64,000 bases of DNA from Paenibacillus planticolens (GCF_013141725.1 NZ_WHNZ01000010.1:31733-95732), one strand, 5' to 3'. Positions 54,692-63,437 are shown, numbered from the stretch's first letter. Numbers and translations are program-made. The notes: a model not told the origin generated them from the sequence alone.

Positions 54692-54817
54692 TAGTATTTC
54701 CCCCTTAATATTCAGTAAGTGAAGAGCGGAAGCGGACAATCCCTTGCTTCTTTCATATCGTACCATAGTCTTTCAGCACGAATAAGGTAGGTGCCATTAG
54801 GTAAAGTTCTCCGATTC

Positions 54818-55630
54818 TTAGATTTCATCCCGCCCAATATCCGCAGTTCCCTCCGTCATCTGCTTTCGGAATTGGCCTGGACTAAATCCGGTATATTTTT
54901 TAAACACCTTAATAAAAGACTTACTGTTCTGGTATCCTACCTGCTCAGCAATTTCATGGACGGGAAGATTGGTCATAAGCAGCAGTTTCTTTCCTTTCTG
55001 GAGCATCCGTCTGGATGTATACTCACTGAAGGTGAATCCGATTCGTTCCTTGAACAGATGGCTGAAATAGCTGGCATTCAGATGAACATGATCGGCAACC
55101 TCTTTAAGACTTAGTCCCTCGCCGAGGTGTTCCTCTACATATCGTATTGCCTTCTCAATCGGCTCACAGACGGACGCTTGCCCGCCGTTTAACTCGAGCA
55201 ACCTAGTATCCACCACTTTCTCCAAAGTCGACTGCAGTTCCCTTGTTTTCTCCAGTTCCATCGCCTGTTTCACGGCTTCTACCAGCACCCGTTTCTCAAG
55301 CGGCTTCAAGAGGTATTGCACCACCCCCAGTTCGATGGCTTGCTGCGCATAATCGAAGACGGCATGGCCGGAAATGAGAATCACAACCACCTTAAAGCCT
55401 CCTTCCCGCAGGTTTTCCACCAATTCAAGCCCACTGATTTCTGGCATTCGGATATCTGTGATGAGCAGATGGATGGGATTCTCTTTCATGATGGTCGCCG
55501 CTTCTATAGCGCTTCCCGCCGTCATTACCCGAATCTCGCCCGACCATTCGGCTTCCAACGTCTTCCTTACCCCTTCGCGAGTTCTCGGTTCATCATCCAC
55601 GATCAGTACGGTTCGTATTGTTCTCATCAT
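54818..55630 (-). CDS. AraC-type response regulator paired with the YesM kinase
   Basis: This 270-residue protein has a receiver domain (VLIVDDEPRTREGV, phospho-Asp in LLITDIRMPEISG, Lys in QYLLKPLEK) and two AraC helix-turn-helix motifs (LKEVADHVHLNASYFSHLFK and SFIKVFKKYTGFSPGQF). Its start lies inside the kinase gene (overlap 38 nt), so the two are co-translated. The adjoining binding-protein, permease and GH3 genes are the likely targets, induced when the kinase senses the extracellular sugar, perhaps through the loaded binding protein. Two adjacent ATGs make the exact start uncertain by one codon. Confidence 0.88.
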   Translation of the reverse strand: MMRTIRTVLIVDDEPRTREGVRKTLEAEWSGEIRVMTAGSAIEAATIMKENPIHLLITDIRMPEISGLELVENLREGGFKVVVILISGHAVFDYAQQAIELGVVQYLLKPLEKRVLVEAVKQAMELEKTRELQSTLEKVVDTRLLELNGGQASVCEPIEKAIRYVEEHLGEGLSLKEVADHVHLNASYFSHLFKERIGFTFSEYTSRRMLQKGKKLLLMTNLPVHEIAEQVGYQNSKSFIKVFKKYTGFSPGQFRKQMTEGTADIGRDEI

Positions 55631-57374
55631 ATGTCTCTCTTTCTATCGGAATTTCAAAACGCACGGTTGTTCCAACCCCCGGTAAACTCTCTATGGTCAG
55701 CTCACCTGCAGTCACTCCATAATAGAGCTCCAGTCTTCTTTTCACATTACGGATACCTAGCCCGGTCCGCTTAGAACCGATGGATGTTCCAGTAGTGATG
55801 GAGAGCAAAAGCTCCTTTAATACAGTCTCCTCAATTCCGGTTCCGTCATCTTCTATAGTAACTTTCAGATGAGAACGCTCAGGGGAAGGTTCGATCCGAA
55901 CTCGGAGAGTGCCTCCTCTCACCCGCTTCTCAATTCCGTGGACTATGGCATTTTCCACTAAAGGCTGTATGATTAGCTTGGGCACGGGGACATTTCCGTA
56001 TTCCTTCACACTATCAATTGACCAGTCTAGACGGGAGCCCAACCGCGACTTCATAATTTGCAAATACCGTTCGATATGCTCCAGCTCATCGCGTATGGTA
56101 ACCCATTCTTGACGGCCCGTAGCCGAAATGACATAACGGAAAATATGAGATAGGGCGATGACCAAATCCGCCAGTTCATCCTCACCTTTATCCGATAATG
56201 ACCAGTAAAGCGCTTCTAATGTGTTATATAAAAAATGGGGATTAATCTGCGCCTGAAGTGCTTTCAGCTCAGTTTGGCTCTGTAGCAGCTCCTTTTCGTA
56301 AACCAGCCTGATCAGTTCGTTAATGTTATCCGCCATCTGGTTATACGTATAATTCAGCTCCTGTAGCTCCATGGTCCGAGAGCCGTGGGAAATCCGCTTT
56401 AAAATCCCGTCTCTTGCCCCCCTCATCGTCTTGATTAATCGGAGAATTGGTCTGGTAATAAGACTTGATACCAGATAGGAAAGAAGAAGAAACAAGAGAA
56501 AACCAATGAGACCCGATATCAGCAAAACGTTGCGCAGCACCGAGATGCCTTTGGTTACTTCCTGCATAGGTGTAAGGATAATAAGACTCCAGCCGGTTTC
56601 AGAGGATTTTTGACTGATCATCATGTATTCAATGCCATTCATAGTCACATATGGGCTAGATCCACGAAGTAGCTCGGACTGATCGGGTGTTATCGTAAGG
56701 TTTGAAATGATCGGGAGCCCTTGAGGATCCATCAGCACCAAAGCCTCCGTCTGATTGCCCCCCGTAGAGGGTTCGCGAGGCACGAAGACGCTTCGATCCA
56801 TGCTGACGAGCAGGTAACCCCCTGATGAGAACCAGCGATCAACAAGGCTTATTCTTCGAAGAGACAGTACATGGTCCGGCTCATCGGGATCCAGACCAAT
56901 CCATAGCGGTCTCCCCTTTAGGTCATCCGCTCTCCAAATCCATTCTTTTTTTACTCTGTTATCCAAACGTTGTTCATCCAGAGGAAAGAGTTTGAGGTAG
57001 TCCATGGTATATAATTCAATCCGGTTAACTCCTTTCGAATATGTCTGGTAGTGCCCAACTGTACGGGCAAGTTTCTGTCTTTGGGAAAAATCCGGAGTAT
57101 TGCCGTTCAAATTGTTCTGTAGCAGCTCCTGCACATAAGTATCGGTCATGATTTGAGCCGTCAAAGTATCCATCTGCCCGATTAGCGCATCAAGTCTTCC
57201 GTTGGCTTGCACAGCTGTCTCCTGGATATGTTTGGCTGCACTCTTTGTTAGAAGTTCTGAGACACTGCTGTAAGTATTGATGCCAAAGACGAACAAGACG
57301 ATGGTCATAACTAACATAAATCCTATTAAGATTTGGTTGCGCAGCGTATTGTAGGGCCAAAATTTGGAGAACAT
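55593..57374 (-). CDS. YesM-type sensor histidine kinase
   Basis: I start at MFSKFWPYNTLRNQILIGFM (ATG 57372-57374), with GGAGG upstream; the longer frame is unsupported. The 593-residue protein has transmembrane segments at about 15-35 and 285-310, flanking an extracellular sensor domain. A HAMP follows (SSLITRPILRLIKTMRGARD), then the HisKA_YesM box with phospho-His in QAQINPHFLYNTLEAL and an ATPase domain with N box PLVENAIVHGIEK and G box DDGTGI. It overlaps its response regulator. It heads a kinase-regulator-binding protein-(IS)-permease-permease-GH3 cluster, the only complete two-component pair in the window. Confidence 0.9.
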   Translation of the reverse strand: MFSKFWPYNTLRNQILIGFMLVMTIVLFVFGINTYSSVSELLTKSAAKHIQETAVQANGRLDALIGQMDTLTAQIMTDTYVQELLQNNLNGNTPDFSQRQKLARTVGHYQTYSKGVNRIELYTMDYLKLFPLDEQRLDNRVKKEWIWRADDLKGRPLWIGLDPDEPDHVLSLRRISLVDRWFSSGGYLLVSMDRSVFVPREPSTGGNQTEALVLMDPQGLPIISNLTITPDQSELLRGSSPYVTMNGIEYMMISQKSSETGWSLIILTPMQEVTKGISVLRNVLLISGLIGFLLFLLLSYLVSSLITRPILRLIKTMRGARDGILKRISHGSRTMELQELNYTYNQMADNINELIRLVYEKELLQSQTELKALQAQINPHFLYNTLEALYWSLSDKGEDELADLVIALSHIFRYVISATGRQEWVTIRDELEHIERYLQIMKSRLGSRLDWSIDSVKEYGNVPVPKLIIQPLVENAIVHGIEKRVRGGTLRVRIEPSPERSHLKVTIEDDGTGIEETVLKELLLSITTGTSIGSKRTGLGIRNVKRRLELYYGVTAGELTIESLPGVGTTVRFEIPIERETYDENNTNRTDRG

Positions 57375-57456
57375 CGCTCCATTCCTCCTTCTGTTAGGGA
57401 CATCTATACGTCTGAGCAAAGACTACTGGATTTTTTATAAAAATAGCAATCGACTG

Positions 57457-57669
57457 ATGTGCGAAGATCACAAGAATCTGTAACAAATACACAAAGAAAT
57501 AAATATCCCATTAGGATGAAACTAAAGAAACAAATTAGTCGCTATACAGTACTTATCTTCCAGGTACTGTATAGCGACTATGAGATTCTACTTACCTTCA
57601 ATTAAAGTTGGTTTATTGCAAGATCGCTTTAGTTACAATGGCAAGATCTATAATCTCAACTTTGCCGTA
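57457..57669 (-). pseudogene. 3' relic of a dockerin gene with its terminator
   Basis: From 57669 down, the minus strand encodes GKVEIIDLAIVTKAILQ and a stop at 57613-57615, matching GKVDIEDLAIVAKAILQ at the end of the 42466 gene. The sequence beyond the stop, including the hairpin AGTCGCTATACAGTAC... (57537-57579) and ACAAGAATCTGTAACAAATA, parallels 42310-42460. Upstream of the 17 codons similarity ends abruptly. A fourth dockerin gene once stood here. Confidence 0.85.
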
Positions 57670-57836
57670 ACAGATGACCTTTCTGCGTTCAAATAAACCA
57701 ACCAATTGAATGTTTAACACCTAAGACTTTTCCCATCTAAACACTCTCGAGCTCCATTGCCGACGGACTAAAATTATATATAAGCAGACCTGTGCGAATT
57801 TTACAGATCTGCCTAAAGATGAAGAGAGGGTTAGTC

Positions 57837-57921
57837 CAAGCTCTTCAGTATGTTCGCTTAACCCTTACCGAATCCAGGCTTCGTCGTCTATAATTACCGC
57901 CCGGCATTCCGAATAAGTCAT
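57837..57921 (-). pseudogene. Response-regulator head relic with nonsense codon
   Basis: From ATG 57919-57921 the frame reads MTYSECRAVIIDDEAWIR, then TAA, then GLSEH. It is nearly identical to MTNVECRAVIIDDEAWIREGLSEH of 1839-2624; the Glu codon became a stop. Similarity ends soon after. Its upstream region is repeat copy 3. The 57670-57836 stretch holds a hairpin (GCAGACCTGT.../ACAGATCTGC, 57785-57811) of unknown role. Confidence 0.85.
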
Positions 57922-58260
57922 TATGCTTACCTCGCATTCATTTTGTTGCCAGATGCAAGAAGCTCCACGGTTCGACGAAAACGTTCATACTTTTCTCTCT
58001 TTTTACACAAAATCGATGTATCCTAATCTTAGTTTCCCGTCCTAACAAAAGGAACAACAAAAAATTAAGTTTTCTCTAAAAATTAAATAAAAGAACCTCT
58101 GAACAAATGGGTAATTGTCATATATAGTAGCCTTCTCGTAGATCATCCGAGCGGTTATTCCAAATTTACCAAAAAGGGGAAATCCACCTATCGGTTCGAA
58201 TCTCCCTATTTAAAAATGTACGCCGACCATTGGAGTTGAATGGTCATCACAGAAGTCGTA
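57922..58260 (-). repeat. Response-regulator upstream repeat, copy 3
   Basis: It aligns with 24766-25116 along its length and with 2625-2790 over the first half. Shared blocks include GAAAACGTTCATACTTTTCT, GGAACAACAAAAAATTA and TTCCAAATTTACCAAAA. Confidence 0.75.
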
Positions 58261-58269
58261 TTGTTAAAA

Positions 58270-58303
58270 AAGTCGCTATACAATACTCATCGTCCAGGTA
58301 CTG
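58270..58303 (-). other. Half of the dockerin-type terminator hairpin, cut by the IS6 element
   Basis: AGTCGCTATACAATAC through CCAGGTACTG matches the first arm and loop of the hairpins at 42390 and 57537. The second arm is replaced by the left end of the IS6-family element at 58304. Confidence 0.7.
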
Positions 58304-59135
58304 GGTTGCGGTGCAAAGCTCTGGTTCATGATAACATCATTGAAATGAAGTCATGGGATGGAGCAACTTACTTTGGAAGCGATATTGAATGTATTTAAAT
58401 GGAAGCAATATGAATCGGCAATCATTTTACAAACGGTGAGATGGTATTTGAAATATAGTTTAAGCTATCGAGATATAGTTGAAATGATGAGTGAGCGAGG
58501 ATTAAAGATTTCCCATACGACGATCATGAGATGGGTCCATGAATTTGGACCTGAAATCGACAAACGAATCCGTCCCTTTTTGAAACCTACAAACGACTCA
58601 TGGCGGACATACGAAACCTACGTCAAAGTCAAAGGTCAATGGAAGTATTTATATCGGGCAGTTGATGCTAGGGGTAAAACCATTGATTTTATGTTATCTG
58701 GAAATCGGGATATGCAAGCAGCCAAACGCTTCTTTACAAAGGCTTTGTCCTCTCCTCATAATCAAATCCCACGTGTAATCACTTTAGATAAAAATCCAGC
58801 TTATCCACCAGCAATACAAGAATTATTAAATGAGAAATTTCTACCAAAGGAAATCTTGATTAGACGGACAAAGTATCTAAACAACATTGTGGAGCAAGAT
58901 CATCGATTCATAAAGAAAATTACAAAACCGATGCTTGGTTTTAAAACGTTTCTAACTGCAGAACGGACGTTGAAGGGAATCGAGGCTATGCATATGATTA
59001 GGAAAGGGCAGGCTGTTGATAATTAATCTGCCCTCTCAGCTGTTGAATGGCTCAATAAAGTATTTGGTCTAGCGGCATAGTTAACGTACAATTTGTCGGG
59101 TAGTTGCTATCTTTTCTAATTTTTGCACCACAACC
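58304..59135 (+). mobile_element. IS6-family insertion sequence, complete ends
   Basis: The 832-bp element is bounded by GGTTGCGGTGCAAAG (left) and GGTTGTGGTGCAAAAAT (right, inverted), the IS240/IS257-like end type. The flanking octamers AGGTACTG and GGAATACC do not match, so it lacks the family's usual 8-bp duplication. This suggests a deletion or rearrangement mediated by the element. Confidence 0.9.
58358..59026 (+). CDS. IS6-family transposase, C-terminally truncated by a stop codon
   Basis: This 222-residue DDE transposase begins in the GGATGGAGCAACTTA context. The N-terminal helix-turn-helix part (LSYRDIVEMMSERGLKISHT) is followed by catalytic residues in TYVKVKGQWKYLYRAVD, ITLDKNPAYPP and IVEQDHRFIKK. 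A TAA at 59024-59026 ends it. The same frame continues SALSAVEWLNKVFGLAA to a TAG at 59078-59080, as the relic at 42183-42256 also does, so about 17 C-terminal residues are lost. Whether the shorter protein still works is unknown. It is the template for both relics at 41127-42310. Confidence 0.88.
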   Translation: MEQLTLEAILNVFKWKQYESAIILQTVRWYLKYSLSYRDIVEMMSERGLKISHTTIMRWVHEFGPEIDKRIRPFLKPTNDSWRTYETYVKVKGQWKYLYRAVDARGKTIDFMLSGNRDMQAAKRFFTKALSSPHNQIPRVITLDKNPAYPPAIQELLNEKFLPKEILIRRTKYLNNIVEQDHRFIKKITKPMLGFKTFLTAERTLKGIEAMHMIRKGQAVDN

Positions 59136-59395
59136 GGAATACCTAACGGTCTTAACTTCCCATTCTCCTTCTCAATGTAGTGCCTTCGCACAGGGGCAGG
59201 CTTGTACCGCCCTTGTTGCAATAACCTTTGGAGCTCCCTCAGGTTCATGTTCACATTCTTCTCGAACATGGCAATGCTTACGCCATCGATTCCGCCGCTT
59301 CCTTGATTCTTCCTCACGGATAGCCATGCTTCGTACAGATTTTCTATTTGGTATACTTTATCGATCAGGGAGTAATATCGTCGTTTCGGTTTCAT
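59136..59395 (-). pseudogene. ltrA: Group II intron reverse transcriptase/maturase, N-terminal fragment
   Basis: From ATG 59393-59395 (GGTGG upstream) the frame reads MKPKRRYYSLIDKVYQIENL, VRKNQGSGGIDGVSIAMFE and LLQQGRYKPAPVRRHYIEKE, then GKLRPLGIP, the RT-0 to RT-2 region of intron-encoded proteins. It then runs into insertion-sequence DNA and stops. The catalytic YADD region, maturase and endonuclease domains are missing, so it is inactive. Confidence 0.88.
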
Positions 59396-60245
59396 TGGTG
59401 TTTCACCACCTTTACCGCTACTCACCAAACTGGTCTTGTTTCCGCTACAGATGATCGATTCCTTGTGCTTGTTCCACGGGCGTAACAAATGCGTCTTAGA
59501 CTCATTGTCAATCACTCTGTTGGTCCGCCGTGTACTCAGGTCGCCAGTAGTCCTTATCCGTTGGCGTTCTTCGCCATTGGCGGGACGCACCCACTTGGAG
59601 CTACTCTCGTTAGTTTAAGGCGCTTACGATCTCCACTCACGCAAACTCACAGACTTTGACGAAGCACGTCCCCTTTGCCTCTGCCTTCCCTCTTTTGAAG
59701 CGGAAGCAGGTTATGCGACTGAGTTTTCTTTCTCGCGCGCATACTCATCTGAGTTTCCCCCTCCAGACGGTTACCAGCTTTCATCGGCTCGGACTTACTC
59801 GCTACTACGGAACGATCCGCCATCTCGCAGCCCATCGATTCAGCTTTCCCTTTAAGGTTATACCTCCCCTACCTTGTCCGCATTTGCGTCAAGGAAGCTA
59901 CGAGACTTCCCTCAGTCATCTGCACATTCTATTCCATCCATCCTGACCCTAATCACGTCGATGAGCCTTGCAGGTCATATCCCTTTGTTTGTTTTCCTGC
60001 AAGATATACATATTTGCATAAGTTTCCCCGTTTGTTTGGCGGGTCACCCAACATCGCCGCCACCTCTGGTTCACCGCATTCCGGGCTGGATTTTGCCTGC
60101 AGGCCCTTCGGATTCCCTCTCACGAAAGACACCCTGCCAGTCCTAACCCTGCTGGATTAGGACCTCTACTTCGGCTACGGCACTTTAAAGGGTAAAGTTA
60201 CCGAGTGGATTTGAACCACTTAGATTGTGCGACTGTGAGGCGCAC
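59136..60245 (-). mobile_element. Group II intron, 5' portion only, truncated by the IS6 element
   Basis: The minus strand starts GTGCGC at 60245, matching the group II 5' consensus GTGYG. About 850 nt of structured, ORF-free RNA domain sequence follow, including a CTAAGTGGTTCAAATCCAC arm, then an intron-encoded-protein start. It is cut at 59136 by the IS right end, so domains IV-VI and the 3' splice site are absent. It begins just beyond the terminator hairpin at 60252-60276, as bacterial class C introns do. Plus-strand frames here are meaningless. Confidence 0.8.
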
Positions 60246-60251
60246 AATCAA

Positions 60252-60276
60252 ACCGGCACTCCATCGGAGTCCCGGT
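60252..60276 (-). terminator. Terminator of the ABC ATPase gene, used as intron insertion site
   Basis: ACCGGGACTCC-GAT-GGAGTGCCGGT on the minus strand forms a strong stem about 15 nt past the stop at 60292. The usual T-tract is interrupted by the group II intron starting at 60245. Confidence 0.8.
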
Positions 60277-60291
60277 GCTTGCATCCACCTA

Positions 60292-60963
60292 TCAAAGCTC
60301 ACTCAACCGCCCATCATGAAAATGCACAACCCGCTTCGCCTGCTGCGCAATCGCCAGATCATGCGTAATCAAAACGATCGTCCTGCCCTGCTCATTCAAA
60401 CTCTTAAAAATCTCCAAAATCTCCACACCCGTCTTCGAATCCAGCGCTCCTGTCGGCTCATCTGCTAGAATAATCGAAGGATCGCCAGCCAAAGTCCGGG
60501 CAATCGCAACCCGCTGCTGCTGCCCGCCGGACAGCTCCGAAGGCAGGTGTCGTCTGCGATCCACTAAGTCAACCGCATCCAACGCCTGCATAACAAGCGG
60601 CTCCCGCTCTTTCTTGCTCATGCCCCGATATATTAACGGCAGTTCCACATTCTCGTATGCATTGAGCCGTGACAGCAAATTAAAGCTCTGAAAAACAAAC
60701 CCAATCTTCCGATTTCGTATTTCAGCCAACTGAGCATCCTTGAGACGATTAATGACCTTCCCATCCAGCACATAATCTCCATGATCCGCAATATCTAAAC
60801 ACCCAATGATATTCATCAGCGTCGACTTCCCCGATCCCGACGGCCCCATAATCGCCACAAACTCACCATGATCAATTTTCAGGGAAATATCATCCAACGC
60901 CCGAATCATTTCCCCGCCCATCACATAGTTCTTACTCACATGTTCGATCTGGATTAAGGTCAT
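60292..60963 (-). CDS. MacB/LolD-type ABC ATPase without an adjacent permease
   Basis: I start at MTLIQIEHVSKNYVMGGEMI (ATG 60961-60963), 8 nt after GGAGG. The 223-residue ATPase has Walker A GPSGSGKST, Q-loop GFVFQSFNLLSR, signature LSGGQQQRVAIAR, Walker B SIILADEPTGALD and switch His in LITHD. Its C-terminus is complete. Normally an FtsX-like permease gene adjoins such a gene, but downstream lie a terminator and a group II intron, and upstream is sigK, so the permease is either encoded elsewhere or lost. It is of the same family as the ATPase at 38216-38893 but a distinct subgroup, with a canonical LSGGQ. Confidence 0.88.
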   Translation of the reverse strand: MTLIQIEHVSKNYVMGGEMIRALDDISLKIDHGEFVAIMGPSGSGKSTLMNIIGCLDIADHGDYVLDGKVINRLKDAQLAEIRNRKIGFVFQSFNLLSRLNAYENVELPLIYRGMSKKEREPLVMQALDAVDLVDRRRHLPSELSGGQQQRVAIARTLAGDPSIILADEPTGALDSKTGVEILEIFKSLNEQGRTIVLITHDLAIAQQAKRVVHFHDGRLSEL

Positions 60964-61027
60964 TCCCTTCGCCTCCATTACTTGAGCCCAAATAAATGAA
61001 GTGTGCGACTTATCAACCTAATCTACC

Positions 61028-61729
61028 TTACCGCTTCGCCTTATAAAATTCATGATACAGCTTCATGAGCGCCCGCTTCTCAATCCGTGATACATACGAA
61101 CGTGAAATCCCCAACTCCTTCGCAATCTCCCTCTGCGTCCGCTCTTCTCCTCCAAGTTCCAGCCCAAACCGCCCTACCACAACTTCCTTCTCTCGATCGT
61201 CCAAAATCTCTAAGTTCCGGTAAATTTTGCTCTTCTCTATCTTGAGCTGCACCTTATCCACGACATCGTCGGCTTCCGTGCCGAGGATGTCGATCAACGT
61301 AATTTCATTCCCCTCTTTGTCCGTTCCGATGGGATCATGCAAGGACACATCCTTGCGCGTTTTTTTTAACGAACGTAGATGCATTAGGATCTCGTTCTCG
61401 ATACAGCGTGCCGCAAATGTCGCCAGCTTAGTGCCCTTATTCGGGGAGAACGATTCGATCGCCTTTATCAATCCGATCGTCCCGATCGAGATCAAATCCT
61501 CGAGATCTTCCCCAGTATTGTCGAATTTTTTTACTATATGTGCCACAAGTCTTAAATTGTGTTCAATCAGTTTATTCCTTGAATAATCATTACCTTCGGC
61601 CATCAGTCTAAGATGCTTTTCTTCTTCTTCCTCGGTTAAAGGCTGTGGAAACGCATTATTTTTGACATAGGATACAAGTAAGGTTAACTGTTTGATTAAT
61701 ACAGCAATTGCACTGAAAATCCCAGGCAT
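61028..61729 (-). CDS. sigK: Sporulation sigma factor K, pro-form
   Basis: ATG 61727-61729 ([20 protein letters not shown]) is preferred over a GTG three codons earlier; GAGGGGG lies 8 nt upstream. It gives a 20-residue pro-sequence ending before [11 protein letters not shown], the conserved SpoIVFB cleavage context. The 233-residue protein has sigma-70 region 2 ([37 protein letters not shown]) and region 4 helix-turn-helix ([20 protein letters not shown]). It directs late mother-cell transcription during sporulation. The gene is continuous, not interrupted by a skin-like element. This is the best single indicator that the organism forms endospores. Confidence 0.95.
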   Translation of the reverse strand: MPGIFSAIAVLIKQLTLLVSYVKNNAFPQPLTEEEEEKHLRLMAEGNDYSRNKLIEHNLRLVAHIVKKFDNTGEDLEDLISIGTIGLIKAIESFSPNKGTKLATFAARCIENEILMHLRSLKKTRKDVSLHDPIGTDKEGNEITLIDILGTEADDVVDKVQLKIEKSKIYRNLEILDDREKEVVVGRFGLELGGEERTQREIAKELGISRSYVSRIEKRALMKLYHEFYKAKR

Positions 61730-61908
61730 TCCAGCCACCCCCTCATATGATTGCGGATCTTAGCTGTTTCGGAAGCCTCCGCTTTCAAGACTAGTATTAG
61801 TCTATGTGGGTTTGTGCCTAGAAGTGCCTGTACGGAATAAGTTACGTGAATAAGTCTTCTGGAATTTCTATCGCCCGCCTGCAGCTCGATGCTTCCGCTT
61901 TACAAAAA

Positions 61909-62742
61909 TTATCGGATAAACTGAGTTACCCATAACATCAACTTGTTGTTTGGATTAACAAATCCCCTTTTGTTTGTATCCAGGGATGATATTCTTCTCA
62001 TTTCCTCCTGTGATAAACGGAAATCAACGATGTCCAGGTTCGCTTTTAGCCGTTCAGGATTAATTGATTTTGGAATGACGGAAATACCCCGCTCCAGATT
62101 CCACCTTAGCATGACTTGCGCCGTCGTTTTACCGTACTTCTCCGCAATTTCCTTCAGTACAGGATGATTAAATAATTGCTGATTTCCATGTCCAAAAGGG
62201 CCCCAAGCCACGTGCTGGATCTGGTTCTTCACCAAATACTGATGCAGTTCTTCCTGCTGCAGAAAAACGTTCGTATGAATCTGATCGACCGCAGGGACAA
62301 TGGTTCCATGCTTCAAGACATCCTCCAGATGATTACGTTCAAAGTTAGATACACCAATCGCTCTGACCTTACCCTCTTTATATAATTGCTCCATCACTTC
62401 CCAGCTCTCTATATACTTAGGGGATGGCCAATGAATCAAATAAAGATCGAGATAATCCGTTTTCAGCTTCTTTAAGCTGGTTTCAAACGCTTGCTTTGTT
62501 TTTTTGCCATGATCTGAATTCCATAGTTTGGTTGTAATGAATATATCCTTACGATCTACCCCCGACTTCTGAATCGCACTGGCGACAAGTTCCTCATTGT
62601 GATAAAAGGCTGCAGTATCTATGTGTCTGTAACCATTTCTCAATGCCCAAACGATTGCATCCTCATGCTGATTTTTCATTTGATACACGCCCAAACCAAC
62701 CTTAGGCATCAAAACCCCATTATTCAAAACGTAATTTTCCAT
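61909..62742 (-). CDS. Aldo/keto reductase
   Basis: This 277-residue protein belongs to the AKR5-like bacterial group (YvgN/2,5-diketogluconate reductase type). GGAGGATG precedes the ATG. The catalytic tetrad is visible: Asp and Tyr in GYRHIDTAAFYHNEELV, Lys in TTKLWNSD and His in YLIHWPSP. NADPH-binding residues lie in VIPKSINPERLKAN. It reduces small aldehydes or ketones. The C-terminal end (RRISSLDTNKRGFVNPNNKL) is ordinary apart from a hydrophobic tail, LMLWVTQFIR. It follows the TetR-type gene by about 40 nt in the same direction and is likely co-transcribed and controlled by it. Confidence 0.9.
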   Translation of the reverse strand: MENYVLNNGVLMPKVGLGVYQMKNQHEDAIVWALRNGYRHIDTAAFYHNEELVASAIQKSGVDRKDIFITTKLWNSDHGKKTKQAFETSLKKLKTDYLDLYLIHWPSPKYIESWEVMEQLYKEGKVRAIGVSNFERNHLEDVLKHGTIVPAVDQIHTNVFLQQEELHQYLVKNQIQHVAWGPFGHGNQQLFNHPVLKEIAEKYGKTTAQVMLRWNLERGISVIPKSINPERLKANLDIVDFRLSQEEMRRISSLDTNKRGFVNPNNKLMLWVTQFIR

Positions 62743-62784
62743 ATAATCATCCTCCTACTCATTCCTGTTATAGACTGAAGTGAG

Positions 62785-63351
62785 TCAGTCGGCTCGAATA
62801 GCATTCCAGCAGCTTTTTTCAATACCGGCAATAAGCTCCGGACTCTCCTCTAATTTCCCGTGCTGAATTTCCTTGAAGAAGCTGACAAATGCGCCATAAA
62901 CCACACATATCAATGCATTTGCAGGCAGTGGGCTAACTACCCCCTGCTCTTTTCCCTCTTCTACAATAGCTGTCAAAAAACTCAAAAAGTCTTGGAACTC
63001 CTTCTGGCTCTTTTCATTCAAATAGTAGGCATCAGCATGTGAATCAATAAAAAGAAGCGTATAAGCATTGTTTTTTACAAATGCAACCATTTGATAAAAT
63101 ACGTGTCGGAACTGCTCCCGGATCGTACTGGAGAACGGAAAATCATTTTTTATAGTCTCTGCAAACTGTGTAACTACTTTTTGAAACAACGAGTTGACCA
63201 GCGCCTCTTTATTTTCGAAATATCGATAAATCGTACCCGCTCCTACGGCTGCCGTCTCCGCAATCATAGGTACCGTTGTTCCGTCGTAGCCTCTTTCTGC
63301 AAACAGCTTTAAAGCCGCATCATAAATTTCCTCTTGTTTATTGCTGGACAA
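62785..63351 (-). CDS. TetR-family repressor
   Basis: I place the start at the TTG 63349-63351 (LSSNKQEEIYDAALKLFAER) because TGAGGTG lies just upstream and the operator palindrome then falls in the leader. The ATG at 63384 sits inside the palindrome with a poor ribosome site. The 188-residue protein has the TetR helix-turn-helix in VPMIAETAAVGAGTIYRYFE and a helical ligand-binding domain. The palindrome next to its promoter suggests autorepression, and the downstream aldo/keto reductase should share that control. The inducer is unknown, possibly a reactive carbonyl or related compound. Confidence 0.85.
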   Translation of the reverse strand: MSSNKQEEIYDAALKLFAERGYDGTTVPMIAETAAVGAGTIYRYFENKEALVNSLFQKVVTQFAETIKNDFPFSSTIREQFRHVFYQMVAFVKNNAYTLLFIDSHADAYYLNEKSQKEFQDFLSFLTAIVEEGKEQGVVSPLPANALICVVYGAFVSFFKEIQHGKLEESPELIAGIEKSCWNAIRAD

Positions 63352-63369
63352 ACTTTTCACCTCATTTTC

Positions 63370-63387
63370 GGAATGAATATTCATTCC
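63370..63387 (-). promoter_or_regulatory. TetR operator palindrome
   Basis: GGAATGAATATTCATTCC is a perfect 18-bp palindrome just downstream of the -10 box and upstream of the TTG start, the classic position for TetR autorepression. Confidence 0.75.
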
Positions 63388-63392
63388 TCATT

Positions 63393-63421
63393 ATTATAAA
63401 ACTAACTTTTCTTTATATCAA
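63393..63421 (-). promoter_or_regulatory. Sigma-A promoter of the tetR-aldo/keto reductase operon
   Basis: On the minus strand, TTGATA (63416-63421), a 17-bp spacer and TATAAT (63393-63398) give a near-ideal vegetative promoter. Confidence 0.8.
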
Positions 63422-63437
63422 ACGTGAAAAAATGTGC

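Noticed and set aside
59656..60146. Plus-strand ORFs rich in Ser/His/Pro across the intron
   Set aside because: They are antisense to structured group II intron RNA and match the usual spurious ORFs of such introns; no ribosome sites or recognisable domains.
60201..60222. tRNA-like T-arm (GGTTCAAATCC on the minus strand)
   Set aside because: No acceptor, D or anticodon stems surround it; it fits a stem in intron domain I.
61028..61729. Skin-like element in sigK
   Set aside because: The sigK frame is continuous from pro-sequence to C-terminus.
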